The position numbers were made by a program, and so were the translations under genes. A DNA stretch of 64,000 bases. Origin: Flavobacteriales bacterium. Its GTDB lineage: Bacteria; Bacteroidota; Bacteroidia; NS11-12g; UBA9320. The notes beneath the pieces were generated by a model. That model made no database searches, was not told where the DNA came from, and worked only from the letters and a program-made list of their open reading frames with translations. Location of the stretch: assembly GCA_020635395.1 (NCBI GenBank), contig JACJZV010000001.1, positions 930,001 through 994,000 of the forward strand, read 5' to 3'. Below, piece by piece: positions 1 to 8,272 of the stretch; position 1 is the stretch's first letter, and each line of letters opens with the position of its first letter.

Positions 1-743
1 ATATCTACAAAGGCCGACAACCCATACCCCTTGTGGCTCCCCATTTCTTTGTGACTGCCTAATGGTAGCAGACTTCCGCCACCTTTTAAGTCAGCCGGAT
101 TGTCGGTATCGTTTCCATCTTTATCCTGAAGCCAACCTTTAGGAATGGGTTTGTTTTGCCGTTGGGCTATTTCCAATTTCCCATTGGCAGCCGCCGAGGT
201 AGCCATATCAATCACCACTGCATTTCGTTTTCCAGCCGGTATTGCATAGCAAATTGGGTTGGTGCCGAGCAATCGTTCTTTGCTGAAAGTTGGTGCTACC
301 AGCGGGCTGGCATTGGTCAAAGCCATGCCAATCATATCGTGTTTTAAGGCTTTCATGGCATGATAGCCTGCAATACCAAAATGATTCGAGTTTTGAATGG
401 CTACCCATCCGCTACCATGTTTTTCAGCCATTTCAATGGCAATGTCCATAGCCTTTGATGCATTGGTAAGCCCGAGACCACCATCGCCGTCAAGTGTGGC
501 GGTAGTGTGCGTTTGATGTATTATTTTTGGTTTGGCTTGGGCGTTTATTCGGCCTGCCTTCCATAGGCGAACATAGCCACTCAATCGAGCCACGCCGTGC
601 GAGTCAATGCCACGCAGGTCGGCACTTTGCAATACTTCAGCGGCCAAAGCTGCATCTTCGGCAGTGCATCCCATTTTCTGGAAAATAGCTTTAGTTAGGT
701 TTAATAAATCAGTTGCCTTGATGTTGTGGTATTCTACCGACAT
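1..743 (-). CDS. Malate/L-lactate dehydrogenase family (Ldh_2) oxidoreductase, N-terminal part
   Basis: The minus-strand frame opens with ATG at 743 and stays open for 247 codons to the window edge, so the C-terminus is missing. It reads as the Ldh_2 (YlbC/MdhII-type) NAD(P)-dependent 2-hydroxyacid dehydrogenase family, which interconverts 2-oxoacids and 2-hydroxyacids in the cytosol and is unrelated to classical LDH/MDH. Seen: DSHG with the family's catalytic His at residue 49, NSNHFG at 118-123, LLGTNP at 158-163, IDMATSAAANGK at 178-189 and GSHKGYGL near 235-242, all in family order. The start is supported by a TAnnTTTG promoter element 13 nt upstream. The exact substrate (malate, lactate, ureidoglycolate or another) cannot be told from this fragment. 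Family assignment is confident. Confidence 0.88.
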   Translation of the reverse strand, partial: MSVEYHNIKATDLLNLTKAIFQKMGCTAEDAALAAEVLQSADLRGIDSHGVARLSGYVRLWKAGRINAQAKPKIIHQTHTTATLDGDGGLGLTNASKAMDIAIEMAEKHGSGWVAIQNSNHFGIAGYHAMKALKHDMIGMALTNASPLVAPTFSKERLLGTNPICYAIPAGKRNAVVIDMATSAAANGKLEIAQRQNKPIPKGWLQDKDGNDTDNPADLKGGGSLLPLGSHKEMGSHKGYGLSAFVD

Positions 744-756
744 TCTTTTTTTTTGG

Positions 757-764
757 CAAAAATA
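757..764 (-). promoter_or_regulatory. Bacteroidota -7 promoter element
   Basis: TATTTTTG on the minus strand matches TAnnTTTG and lies 13 nt before the ATG of the Ldh_2 gene. No convincing -33 TTG element is seen at normal spacing. Confidence 0.5.
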
Positions 765-776
765 ATGGAGATTTCG

Positions 777-1361
777 CTATTCAATCAGATAAAACTCAGG
801 TGCAACAGCTTCGATAACTTTCCCATCGTTTCCAAAAAATTGAATTTTGAATTTAATGGTTGTGTTTATGTATTGGTTGAGGATTTGGCTGTCGTTGGAA
901 TATATGTACATATCATCGTAGTGATAATTCCATATATCACTCCATTCGGATGAGGTTAGTTCTGATAAAGATTTATCAGGGAATCGAGGAATAAAGAAAT
1001 CTTTTGATAAATTTAGGGTTGAATCTCCGCTTAGATTTATGAGTCTGACAGAATCTGTATTCCAATTTGTCACATAATCAGGGTCGCAAGGAGGCGTGGC
1101 ATAAGAGAACGTTCCAAAAATGCTTTCTTCAATTGAGGTGTACTCTTTAATTTCAAATTTAAGATTAAGATAAAAATCTGTGATTGAGTTCTTATCTTTA
1201 TGAACTTCCGCTGCATCAGTTTTATCAAAAACATCAAAACTATTAATGCCAATAACATCAAAATTTACGGTTCAGTCACCACAATTTCCCCACCAACATC
1301 CCCAATCTACCACCGCCAAACCAACACACAGAAAAACGATTAAAATGATTTTTAATTTCAT
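777..1361 (-). pseudogene. Small secreted/lipoprotein-like protein interrupted by an in-frame TGA
   Basis: From ATG 1361 the frame encodes a hydrophobic signal-like N-terminus (MKLKIILIVFLCVGLAVVDW) followed by Cys residues. It then hits TGA at codon 30, directly after GNCGD, and continues open for another 164 codons to TAG at 777-779. No good start codon follows the TGA; the next in-frame options are a GTG near 1073 and an ATG far downstream. TGA is a normal stop in this genome: the T9SS cargo ending at 11184 uses it. The simplest reading is a nonsense mutation or a base error in a 194-codon gene. Downstream residues are polar with no recognised domain. A -7 element sits 4 nt before the ATG, so the locus keeps a promoter. 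Function unknown. Confidence 0.6.
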
Positions 1362-1365
1362 AAGT

Positions 1366-1373
1366 CAAAAATA
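1366..1373 (-). promoter_or_regulatory. Bacteroidota -7 promoter element, abutting the start codon
   Basis: TATTTTTG on the minus strand ends only 4 nt before the ATG at 1361, so the transcript could be leaderless or nearly so. Confidence 0.45.
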
Positions 1374-1422
1374 GCAAATCAATTTGAAAGATTTTCCTCT
1401 ATAAAACAGGGAAATAATAAAT

Positions 1423-1430
1423 TAACTTTG
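1423..1430 (+). promoter_or_regulatory. Bacteroidota -7 promoter element
   Basis: TAACTTTG lies 27 nt before ATG 1458. It overlaps a possible upstream TTG start at 1428, which argues that translation begins at 1458. Confidence 0.5.
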
Positions 1431-1457
1431 CCTGACATAGAAAATATTGGTTTACCA

Positions 1458-1802
1458 ATGAATACACAAAACAATCACATCAACTACATTGAATTTAAAG
1501 CCCAAAATTTGGCCGAAATAAAAAGGTTTTATACTCACTGTTTTGGTTGGACTTTTGCCGACTACGGCCCCGACTATATTGCTTTTGATAACAGCGGGTT
1601 GCAGGGAGGTTTTGAGTATTCTGACGAAAAAAATAGTAACGGCGTTCTGGTGGTTTTATATCACGAAAATTTGGAGGAGATCAGAAACAAAATTGTGGCT
1701 GAAGGTGGCCGCCTGATAGAAGATATTTTTTCGTTTCCTGGTGGCAAACGGTTTCATTTTCAGGATCCTTCGGGCAATGAACTTGCCGTTTGGTCAGACT
1801 AA
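1458..1802 (+). CDS. VOC (glyoxalase/bleomycin-resistance) fold protein
   Basis: This 114-residue cytosolic protein has the vicinal-oxygen-chelate pattern. It opens with HINYIEFKAQNLAEIKRFY, the usual first strand and helix, then FGWTF, a central IAFDNSGLQGGFE stretch, an LxxLYHENLEEIRNKI helix and a closing FxDPSGNELAVWSD. The family includes glyoxalase I, dioxygenases and resistance proteins; this short single-domain type is usually annotated only as a VOC family protein, and no substrate can be inferred. ATG 1458 is preferred over the in-frame TTG at 1428 because the promoter element covers the TTG. It appears monocistronic. Good confidence in the fold, none in the reaction. Confidence 0.85.
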   Translation: MNTQNNHINYIEFKAQNLAEIKRFYTHCFGWTFADYGPDYIAFDNSGLQGGFEYSDEKNSNGVLVVLYHENLEEIRNKIVAEGGRLIEDIFSFPGGKRFHFQDPSGNELAVWSD

Positions 1803-2001
1803 AAAAGGCTCTAAAAATCCGTTTCTTATTTCAAAATTGTTAAATAATTTACTTTAGTTTCTACTAAAACAAAAGAACTATTCTATGAAATCTTATAGTT
1901 ACTACCCGATAGTTGAACCTAAAAATATTTTTTAATTGACTAATAAACAGTTTGTTAGGAATTTTTTGAGACACAAAAGCTAAGATAATCTATTATTTAT
2001 T

Positions 2002-2031
2002 TTGTAAATTATTGAGGAGAAAGTATTTTTG
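2002..2031 (+). promoter_or_regulatory. Bacteroidota promoter with -33 and -7 elements
   Basis: TTG at 2002-2004 and TATTTTTG at 2024-2031 are separated by 19 nt, the best-spaced exact promoter in the window. It precedes ATG 2061 by 29 nt. Confidence 0.6.
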
Positions 2032-2060
2032 CGATACTACTACTACAAAAATTATTTAAG

Positions 2061-5000
2061 ATGAAAAGTTATTTTACTCGAATGATTGCATTCGCAATCG
2101 TTCTAATTACCTATTATTCGTTGAGTGCTCAAATGGTTTTAACCTATTGCGAACCTCGGGGAGGTTCGGGAAACGATGGCGTTACAGAGATGCACTTTGA
2201 TGCCTCTGGAAACAAGTATCTCCTCATTACAACCGCATCGTCAGATTATCCGGTAACTTCGGGAACTGCTCCAGGAGGAGCTTCTGATTTGGTTTTGGAA
2301 AAGTATGATGCATCAAACAATCTGTTGTTCAGTATCTTTCTTAGTGTTGGGAACGGTATGGAATCCGCATCAGAGTTTATTTTAACCAACAATAAACTTT
2401 ATGTAGCCGGAACAACCACCAGTACAAATTTTCCAACTACAGATGGTTCTACCTATAAAGGGAATACGGATGCCTTTGTGCAGGTGTATGATTTAAGTGG
2501 AAATTTGGTATTGAGCAAGCTCATTGGAACTTCTTATGTAGAACCACATCCTTACCTTCAGATTGATAGCGATGATATTTATGCAATACTAAACACCAAT
2601 ACATCATTTTATCTTCCTATAACTACCGGTGGGAAACCCCATTCGGGAGCTGGAGATGTTTATTATGCCCGCTATTCGCAAACAGGAACGTTAAAATATG
2701 CCACGTATTTTGGTGGCACAGATGAAGAATGGTACTACGGAAGTGCTTTATACAATGACACTTTGTTGATTGTGGGCAGTACATTAAGTTATGACATTGG
2801 ATCTACCGATGGAAGTGTACTTAAAGGCGATGCCGACATTTTTTTCTATTCTGCCAACAACAGCAATGCCATCATAAATCTAAAATATTTTGGGGGCTCG
2901 GTTGATGAAGTACAAACTAAATTCAAATATGAAAATGGTATTGGGTATTTGCTAATGCCAACAAACTCGAGTGATTTGCCTGTTAGTAATAACATCGGAG
3001 TTCAAGGTTATTATTTTACAAAAGTGGATATGAGAGGCAAACAACTGTACGCATCATACTTTGGATATCAAGGCTATTCGGGTGCTGCTGATTATATGGT
3101 AAACAATGGAAAAACATACTTTATAACATCTACAAGCCAAAATGTTACGACAACCGATGGTTCTTCAAAATCTGGAGCATCCGATTTATTAATAATGGTA
3201 CTGAATGCAAACAACAACATTGAATTTTCGGGATATTATGGCGGAACCGGAGAAGACCAAACAATGTTCATAAAGAATCCCTTTTATTTTAACAATGGAA
3301 ATATGTACTTTTTGGCCTATTCCGAGTCCCCCTTGTTGGCAGGAGGAGGGCAACTTATTGAAACAACCAGCGGAATAGATTTTAATTCAAAGTTTTGGAG
3401 TATTGCAGTTTATAATTCTAACTATCAATTAAAATACAGCGGGCAAATAACCTCATGGGGGGAGAGAGATGAAATAGCGGGTATTTTTAATGATAAAATT
3501 TACATTCACAATACGGAAACGATCATCTTTACCACTGCCCCGATTACTCAAAATGGCATAGATGCGGGCTATTCGGAGGTAACTATTTGTTATCCTGCTA
3601 ACACCACCAATACGGTAACGCCCTCATCGCAAACCAAATGTAAACAGGGTTTGGCCGATTTGTTGGATGGCAATAAAGTAGAATTGTCCCCAGATTCATT
3701 TCCACCAATCTACATTAATAATGCATCCTACCAAAACGAACCTTTTTACGTTATTTATTCAAACATAAAATACCAATGGCAAACGGCATCAACCCCCACA
3801 GGCCCATGGACAAATATAGCTGTTGGGGTTTTAGAAGATTATTTGCCATCTATAGGCAATAGCAATGCGTATTATCGAAGAATTGCAAAAGGAGTTTCTT
3901 TTTGTTCAGGAGGAGATACAAGCAACGTAGTTTCGGTATTGGTAAACAGCTTTACGGCACCCACCGTTGATGCGGGCGGAGTAAAACGAACCTGTCCCAA
4001 TTCGGCTGTAACTATAGGCGGTAGCCCTACGGCCACAGGCGGTGCAACCCCTTATACCTATTCATGGGATTTAGGTTCTTTCCTATCCAGCACCACAATT
4101 GCCAATCCGGTAGCTACAGTTCCCGTAACAACGGTTTTTGAGGTAATGGTTACCGATAATAACGGATGTAAACAGATAGACCAAGTGGTGGTAATGGCTC
4201 ATGCTGCCAATGCAGGCCCCGATAAAGGAGCATGTGCAGGTGTGGCTACTTTGATAGAGGCAGAACCGGTAGTAGGCTATACAGGAGTGACATATTCTTG
4301 GTCTCCATCTACAGGGTTGAGTGCTACAAACATTGCCCAGCCTATGGCCAATCCGGGTTCTACCACTACCTATACTTTAACCCAAGTGTTGACCAAAAGT
4401 GGAGGCGGCACGTGTACTACCACAGATCAAGTAATTGTAACACCCGTATCCATCACCGGTGGATTTGCCGGAGCCGACAAGGTTATATGCAGGGGTTCAA
4501 CCACTTCATTGGGAGCAAGCCCACAGTCAGGATTTACCTACACATGGGCACCGGGCAATTATTTGACCAGCAACAATGCCTCAACCACAACATTCGATGC
4601 AGGAAGCTTCTTCCCAAGTCCCAACCCATTTACCTATTATGTCACAGCCACCAAAGCAGGTTGTACGTTTGTAGATGACGTGGTCGTTTCTGTAATTGAT
4701 GCAAATGCCGGTGTGGATGGTTGTGGACCAAGAGTGGTAGGAGTAGGAGATCAAACTCCGAATATTACCGAAACTTGGACATGGACAAAAATTTCAGGAG
4801 GAGGCAACTTCTCATCAGGTGCTCCTTTAAATCAGGCAACCTCTAATGTAACGGCTACTCCATCGGGTAGTTCAACCTACCAGCTTACAGCATCTTATGG
4901 AGGAACTACCTGTACCGATCAGGTAATAGTACCACAATGTGGATGTGTAATGAATATTGGAGTATCAGCTCCTCACGGATGTCCTAAAACAGCATTTGGC

Positions 5001-7493
5001 GATACCGTATGGTTAACAGCCACTGGTGCCAGCATTTTAGATTTGAATCCAAATAACTTTACTTATTCATGGTCGGCTACCGGCGGAGTAGGTCTATCAT
5101 CAACCACAGGAAGAACTATTTACATAACCAATGGCAACGCAGGAACAGTAACGGTAACAGCTTCAAGCGTGTTAGATCCGGGCTTTAGCTGTAGTGCATC
5201 CTTGGCCGTAAATACTCCAGCATGGTCATTGCCCACATTTTCGGCATTGCAAGACACTATTTGTTCAGGAACAACGGTTAGCGTAGGGCAGGCACCGGTA
5301 TCGGGATACAGCTATTTGTGGTCTGGAGCTGGTTTGAGCAGCACAACAGTAAGCAATCCAACCGTTACCCCAACCGTAACTTCATCGTATTATGTACGAG
5401 TAACAGACGCTGCAAACGGTTGTTTTGTTGATAAATCGGCGAATGTAGCGGTTCGGGATGTAGTGGCCGACGCAGGACCAGATTGGTACACCTGTCAAAA
5501 CGCTATTGTACAATTGGGTACACCAGCCTTGCCAAATTATTCATACTACTGGTTACCTACATCTACTTGGCAAAACGGCACTTCACAAACCAGTGCACAA
5601 CCCGAAGTAAGAGTAAGTACAAATATTTCATACAATGTTTTGGTTACCGACAATGTTACAGGATGTACCAAAAGAGATACCGTTGATATTACCGTAATGA
5701 GCACACCAACCATTTATGCAGGTACAGACAAAGTTGCCTGTAAAGGTGGGGCTGGGGTTCAAATAGGCCTACCTGCGTTGCACAATGTAACCTATAGTTG
5801 GAGTCCATCTACAGGATTAAGCTCAAGCAAAGTGGCACAACCTATAGCCAACCCCAATTCAACAACGGTGTACACACTAACGGCAACTTTCCCTGGTTGT
5901 GGAGCAACAGCAACCGACCAAGTGGTAGTAACCGTAAGCGATCCTTCGTTCACAATGTCTGATATTCAATACTGCCCAAGTTCAGGGCCGGTGGACATTG
6001 GTACGAATGCTCCAACAGGCATGACTTCTTATTCATGGTCGCCTGCACATTTGGTTTCTGATCCATCAATTAGAAACCCCTCCACCAATGTTGGTCAACC
6101 CACAACGTTTACACTTACCGTAACAAATTCAAATGGTTGTAGTGCCAAAGCTTCGTTGTTGGTATCACCGAATAATCCGGCACCTATTGCCGGAGAAGAT
6201 GCAACTATTTGCACAGGGGATGAAGTAACGTTGGGTTCTGTTGACAACACAACAGGTACATTCGCATGGAGTCCTTCAACCAATTTGTCTTGTGGTTCTT
6301 GTGCAGAGCCCGTATTTAGTACGAATTCGGCCGGAACATATAGAATAGTGCTAACACAAACGGTAGCGGATAAATTTGGTACTTGTGTCAATTCAGATAC
6401 TGTAGATATTACGGTTAAAGCATATACCCAGCCTGTGCTTGCCACAAGTTATTCAACATGTAGTGGTAATTCAATTGAAATTGGGTATCAAGCAGTAGCG
6501 GGTATAGATTACTATTGGTCTCCGTCAAATCTTGTAAGCGACCCTTACAGTTCTATTACCACCACTACTGTTACTACCAGCCAGTTATTTACACTCGTTG
6601 CCATCAACCCTGACGGTTGTGTAAAAGAGCAATCAACTTTTGTAGCGGTAAGCCCAATTGCGGCACCTACCATTACCATGAGTGATTTGACCCTTTGTTT
6701 GAGCGGAGGCACAGGTAATTTTAACCCGTCAATTTCGCCAAGTGGAACATATACTTATCTATGGACACCACCCACAGGATTGAGCAATCCAAACATTCAA
6801 AACCCGAATGTTTCGCCTATCACCAGCGGTGTGACAACTTACGAATTGACTGCAACAAACCAAGCAAATGGTTGCTTTGGAACAGAAACAGCCAATCTGA
6901 ATGTCATAAATTGTACACCACTACCGGTAGAGATAATAGCTTTTGATGCCAATTGGAAAGGTCAGGCGGTTGAGGTTGTTTGGAGCACAGCGTCTGAGAT
7001 GAACAACAGTCACTTTATTGTAGAACGCAGTATTGATGGAGGTTTGACCTATATAGAAATAGGCTTTGTATCAACAGAGGCAGAAAACGGAAATTCAAAT
7101 TATGTAATCGACTACTCCTTTATAGACAAAGATGCCAACATGATGCCTGGTAATAAAGTATGTTATAGGCTAAAACAAGTGGATTACGATGGCAATTGGG
7201 TATTTGTTGGAGCGAAATGTTTAAACAAAAATTCAAAAGAAACATTGGATTATGTTCTGTATCCAAATCCTGCCGACGATAAATTGAATATATCGTTTGG
7301 TTCGGAAACAACACAAATACTTCAGTTGAGAATTACCAATAGTTTAGGACAGGAAATGTTAGCCAATGGAGTAATGGATGTTTATTCAAATGAAACATAT
7401 AGCTTCGATTTATCAGATTGGGCTTCAGGTATTTACACTATTGAGGTAATGGAAGTTAATCGGGTAAATGTTAAAAAGTTGATTGTTCGATAA
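2061..7493 (+). CDS. Giant T9SS type A sorting-domain protein with propeller-like and Ig-like repeat regions
   Basis: An 1810-residue secreted protein. A signal peptide ends near residue 23 (YYSLSAQ). Residues about 25-515 resemble SBBP/beta-propeller proteins, with blades such as YFGGTDEEWYYGSA near 216 and YYGGTGEDQ near 393. From about 636 to 1615 there are roughly a dozen Ig-like repeats built on a plan of C..G..V.IG, YSWSPSTGLSS, NP, TTYTLT, GC, D.V.V. Residues about 1622-1730 form an FN3-like segment (LPVEIIAFDA, VVWSTASEMNN), and the last ~78 residues are a T9SS type A tail (LYPNPADDK near 1733). Such proteins are exported by T9SS and attached to or released from the cell surface; the repeats suggest adhesion or a stalk. 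It has its own promoter and a strong terminator. The ligand is unknown. Confidence 0.85.
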   Translation: MKSYFTRMIAFAIVLITYYSLSAQMVLTYCEPRGGSGNDGVTEMHFDASGNKYLLITTASSDYPVTSGTAPGGASDLVLEKYDASNNLLFSIFLSVGNGMESASEFILTNNKLYVAGTTTSTNFPTTDGSTYKGNTDAFVQVYDLSGNLVLSKLIGTSYVEPHPYLQIDSDDIYAILNTNTSFYLPITTGGKPHSGAGDVYYARYSQTGTLKYATYFGGTDEEWYYGSALYNDTLLIVGSTLSYDIGSTDGSVLKGDADIFFYSANNSNAIINLKYFGGSVDEVQTKFKYENGIGYLLMPTNSSDLPVSNNIGVQGYYFTKVDMRGKQLYASYFGYQGYSGAADYMVNNGKTYFITSTSQNVTTTDGSSKSGASDLLIMVLNANNNIEFSGYYGGTGEDQTMFIKNPFYFNNGNMYFLAYSESPLLAGGGQLIETTSGIDFNSKFWSIAVYNSNYQLKYSGQITSWGERDEIAGIFNDKIYIHNTETIIFTTAPITQNGIDAGYSEVTICYPANTTNTVTPSSQTKCKQGLADLLDGNKVELSPDSFPPIYINNASYQNEPFYVIYSNIKYQWQTASTPTGPWTNIAVGVLEDYLPSIGNSNAYYRRIAKGVSFCSGGDTSNVVSVLVNSFTAPTVDAGGVKRTCPNSAVTIGGSPTATGGATPYTYSWDLGSFLSSTTIANPVATVPVTTVFEVMVTDNNGCKQIDQVVVMAHAANAGPDKGACAGVATLIEAEPVVGYTGVTYSWSPSTGLSATNIAQPMANPGSTTTYTLTQVLTKSGGGTCTTTDQVIVTPVSITGGFAGADKVICRGSTTSLGASPQSGFTYTWAPGNYLTSNNASTTTFDAGSFFPSPNPFTYYVTATKAGCTFVDDVVVSVIDANAGVDGCGPRVVGVGDQTPNITETWTWTKISGGGNFSSGAPLNQATSNVTATPSGSSTYQLTASYGGTTCTDQVIVPQCGCVMNIGVSAPHGCPKTAFGDTVWLTATGASILDLNPNNFTYSWSATGGVGLSSTTGRTIYITNGNAGTVTVTASSVLDPGFSCSASLAVNTPAWSLPTFSALQDTICSGTTVSVGQAPVSGYSYLWSGAGLSSTTVSNPTVTPTVTSSYYVRVTDAANGCFVDKSANVAVRDVVADAGPDWYTCQNAIVQLGTPALPNYSYYWLPTSTWQNGTSQTSAQPEVRVSTNISYNVLVTDNVTGCTKRDTVDITVMSTPTIYAGTDKVACKGGAGVQIGLPALHNVTYSWSPSTGLSSSKVAQPIANPNSTTVYTLTATFPGCGATATDQVVVTVSDPSFTMSDIQYCPSSGPVDIGTNAPTGMTSYSWSPAHLVSDPSIRNPSTNVGQPTTFTLTVTNSNGCSAKASLLVSPNNPAPIAGEDATICTGDEVTLGSVDNTTGTFAWSPSTNLSCGSCAEPVFSTNSAGTYRIVLTQTVADKFGTCVNSDTVDITVKAYTQPVLATSYSTCSGNSIEIGYQAVAGIDYYWSPSNLVSDPYSSITTTTVTTSQLFTLVAINPDGCVKEQSTFVAVSPIAAPTITMSDLTLCLSGGTGNFNPSISPSGTYTYLWTPPTGLSNPNIQNPNVSPITSGVTTYELTATNQANGCFGTETANLNVINCTPLPVEIIAFDANWKGQAVEVVWSTASEMNNSHFIVERSIDGGLTYIEIGFVSTEAENGNSNYVIDYSFIDKDANMMPGNKVCYRLKQVDYDGNWVFVGAKCLNKNSKETLDYVLYPNPADDKLNISFGSETTQILQLRITNSLGQEMLANGVMDVYSNETYSFDLSDWASGIYTIEVMEVNRVNVKKLIVR

Positions 7494-7538
7494 GAATATC
7501 AACAAGAGCCAAAACACTTTTCAGTTTGAATCATATTA

Positions 7539-7571
7539 AAATTCCTCCACCTCGGTGGGGGAATTTTTTTT
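7539..7571 (+). terminator. Rho-independent terminator
   Basis: A 12-bp stem with one G-U pair (7539-7550 with 7555-7566) and a 4-nt CTCG loop is followed by a T run. It closes the 1810-residue protein gene and separates it from the sigma-factor operon. Confidence 0.8.
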
Positions 7572-7718
7572 ATGCACGGTTATTTTACTGTTTTTGAAAG
7601 CGATGTTCAATTTTTTGAAGAAATTTGAAAAAAAATAAAAATCGCACGCAACGTTTTCTAAATCGTGTGTGTCATAGCATTGGAAAACAAAAAACAACAT
7701 ACCACTGGCGAGGATTGG

Positions 7719-8264
7719 ATGAAGAGCGATGAAGACTTGATAAGGGCTTGTATTAAAGAAAATCGTGAGGCTCAGGGTTTGTTGTATAAAAAATATGCCA
7801 ATAAAATGTTTGCGGTTTGCATGAGATACTGCAACAGCCGCGAAGAGGCAGAAGATGTTTTGCAAGATGGCTTTATAAAAGTGTTTGACAAAATATCAAA
7901 ATATAGGGGCGATGGGAGTTTTGAAGGGTGGATTAGAACCATAATGGTAAACACCTCCCTCAGAAGTTGGGATAAAAGAGCCATGAAATTTGAGCCGGGA
8001 AATATTGATGATATTGCGGAGCCGGCGGTAGATGAAAAAGTGTTGAGCAATATAGGGGCAAAAGACATTATGGATATGTTAGCCCGATTGCCCGAAGGAT
8101 ATAAAGTGGTTTTTAACCTATTTGCAATTGAAGGTTATAGCCACAAAGAAATTGGAGAAATACTAAATGTCAATGAAAGCACGTCTCGCTCGCAATATGC
8201 AAGAGCCAGGCAATCGTTGATAAAGATGTTAGAAAAAGTTGAAAGTAAAGCAAAAGCGAGTTAA
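7719..8264 (+). CDS. ECF-type RNA polymerase sigma factor
   Basis: A 181-residue sigma-70-family factor of the ECF type, with only regions 2 and 4. Region 2 spans about 15-80 (REAEDVLQDGFIKVF-like core, with REEAEDVLQDGFIKVF near 41-56, then GSFEGWIRTIMVNTSLR). Region 4 spans about 115-172 (LPEGYKVVFNLFAIEGYSHKEIGE, then a helix-turn-helix ending SRSQYARARQSL). It would redirect RNA polymerase to an envelope or surface regulon. ATG 7719 is preferred over GTG 7665: it opens the normal MKSDEDLIRA start and follows a purine-rich GGCGAGGA stretch. The next gene begins 8 nt after its stop, so the membrane-anchored barrel protein is the obvious partner and candidate anti-sigma factor. The family is clear; the regulon is unknown. 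Confidence 0.93.
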   Translation: MKSDEDLIRACIKENREAQGLLYKKYANKMFAVCMRYCNSREEAEDVLQDGFIKVFDKISKYRGDGSFEGWIRTIMVNTSLRSWDKRAMKFEPGNIDDIAEPAVDEKVLSNIGAKDIMDMLARLPEGYKVVFNLFAIEGYSHKEIGEILNVNESTSRSQYARARQSLIKMLEKVESKAKAS

Positions 8265-8272
8265 ACATTAGA

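Noticed and set aside
777..1361. Recoding of TGA as selenocysteine or tryptophan
   Set aside because: TGA ends the gene at 11184, no downstream stem-loop is evident, and the protein is not a redox family; nonsense mutation or base error is simpler.
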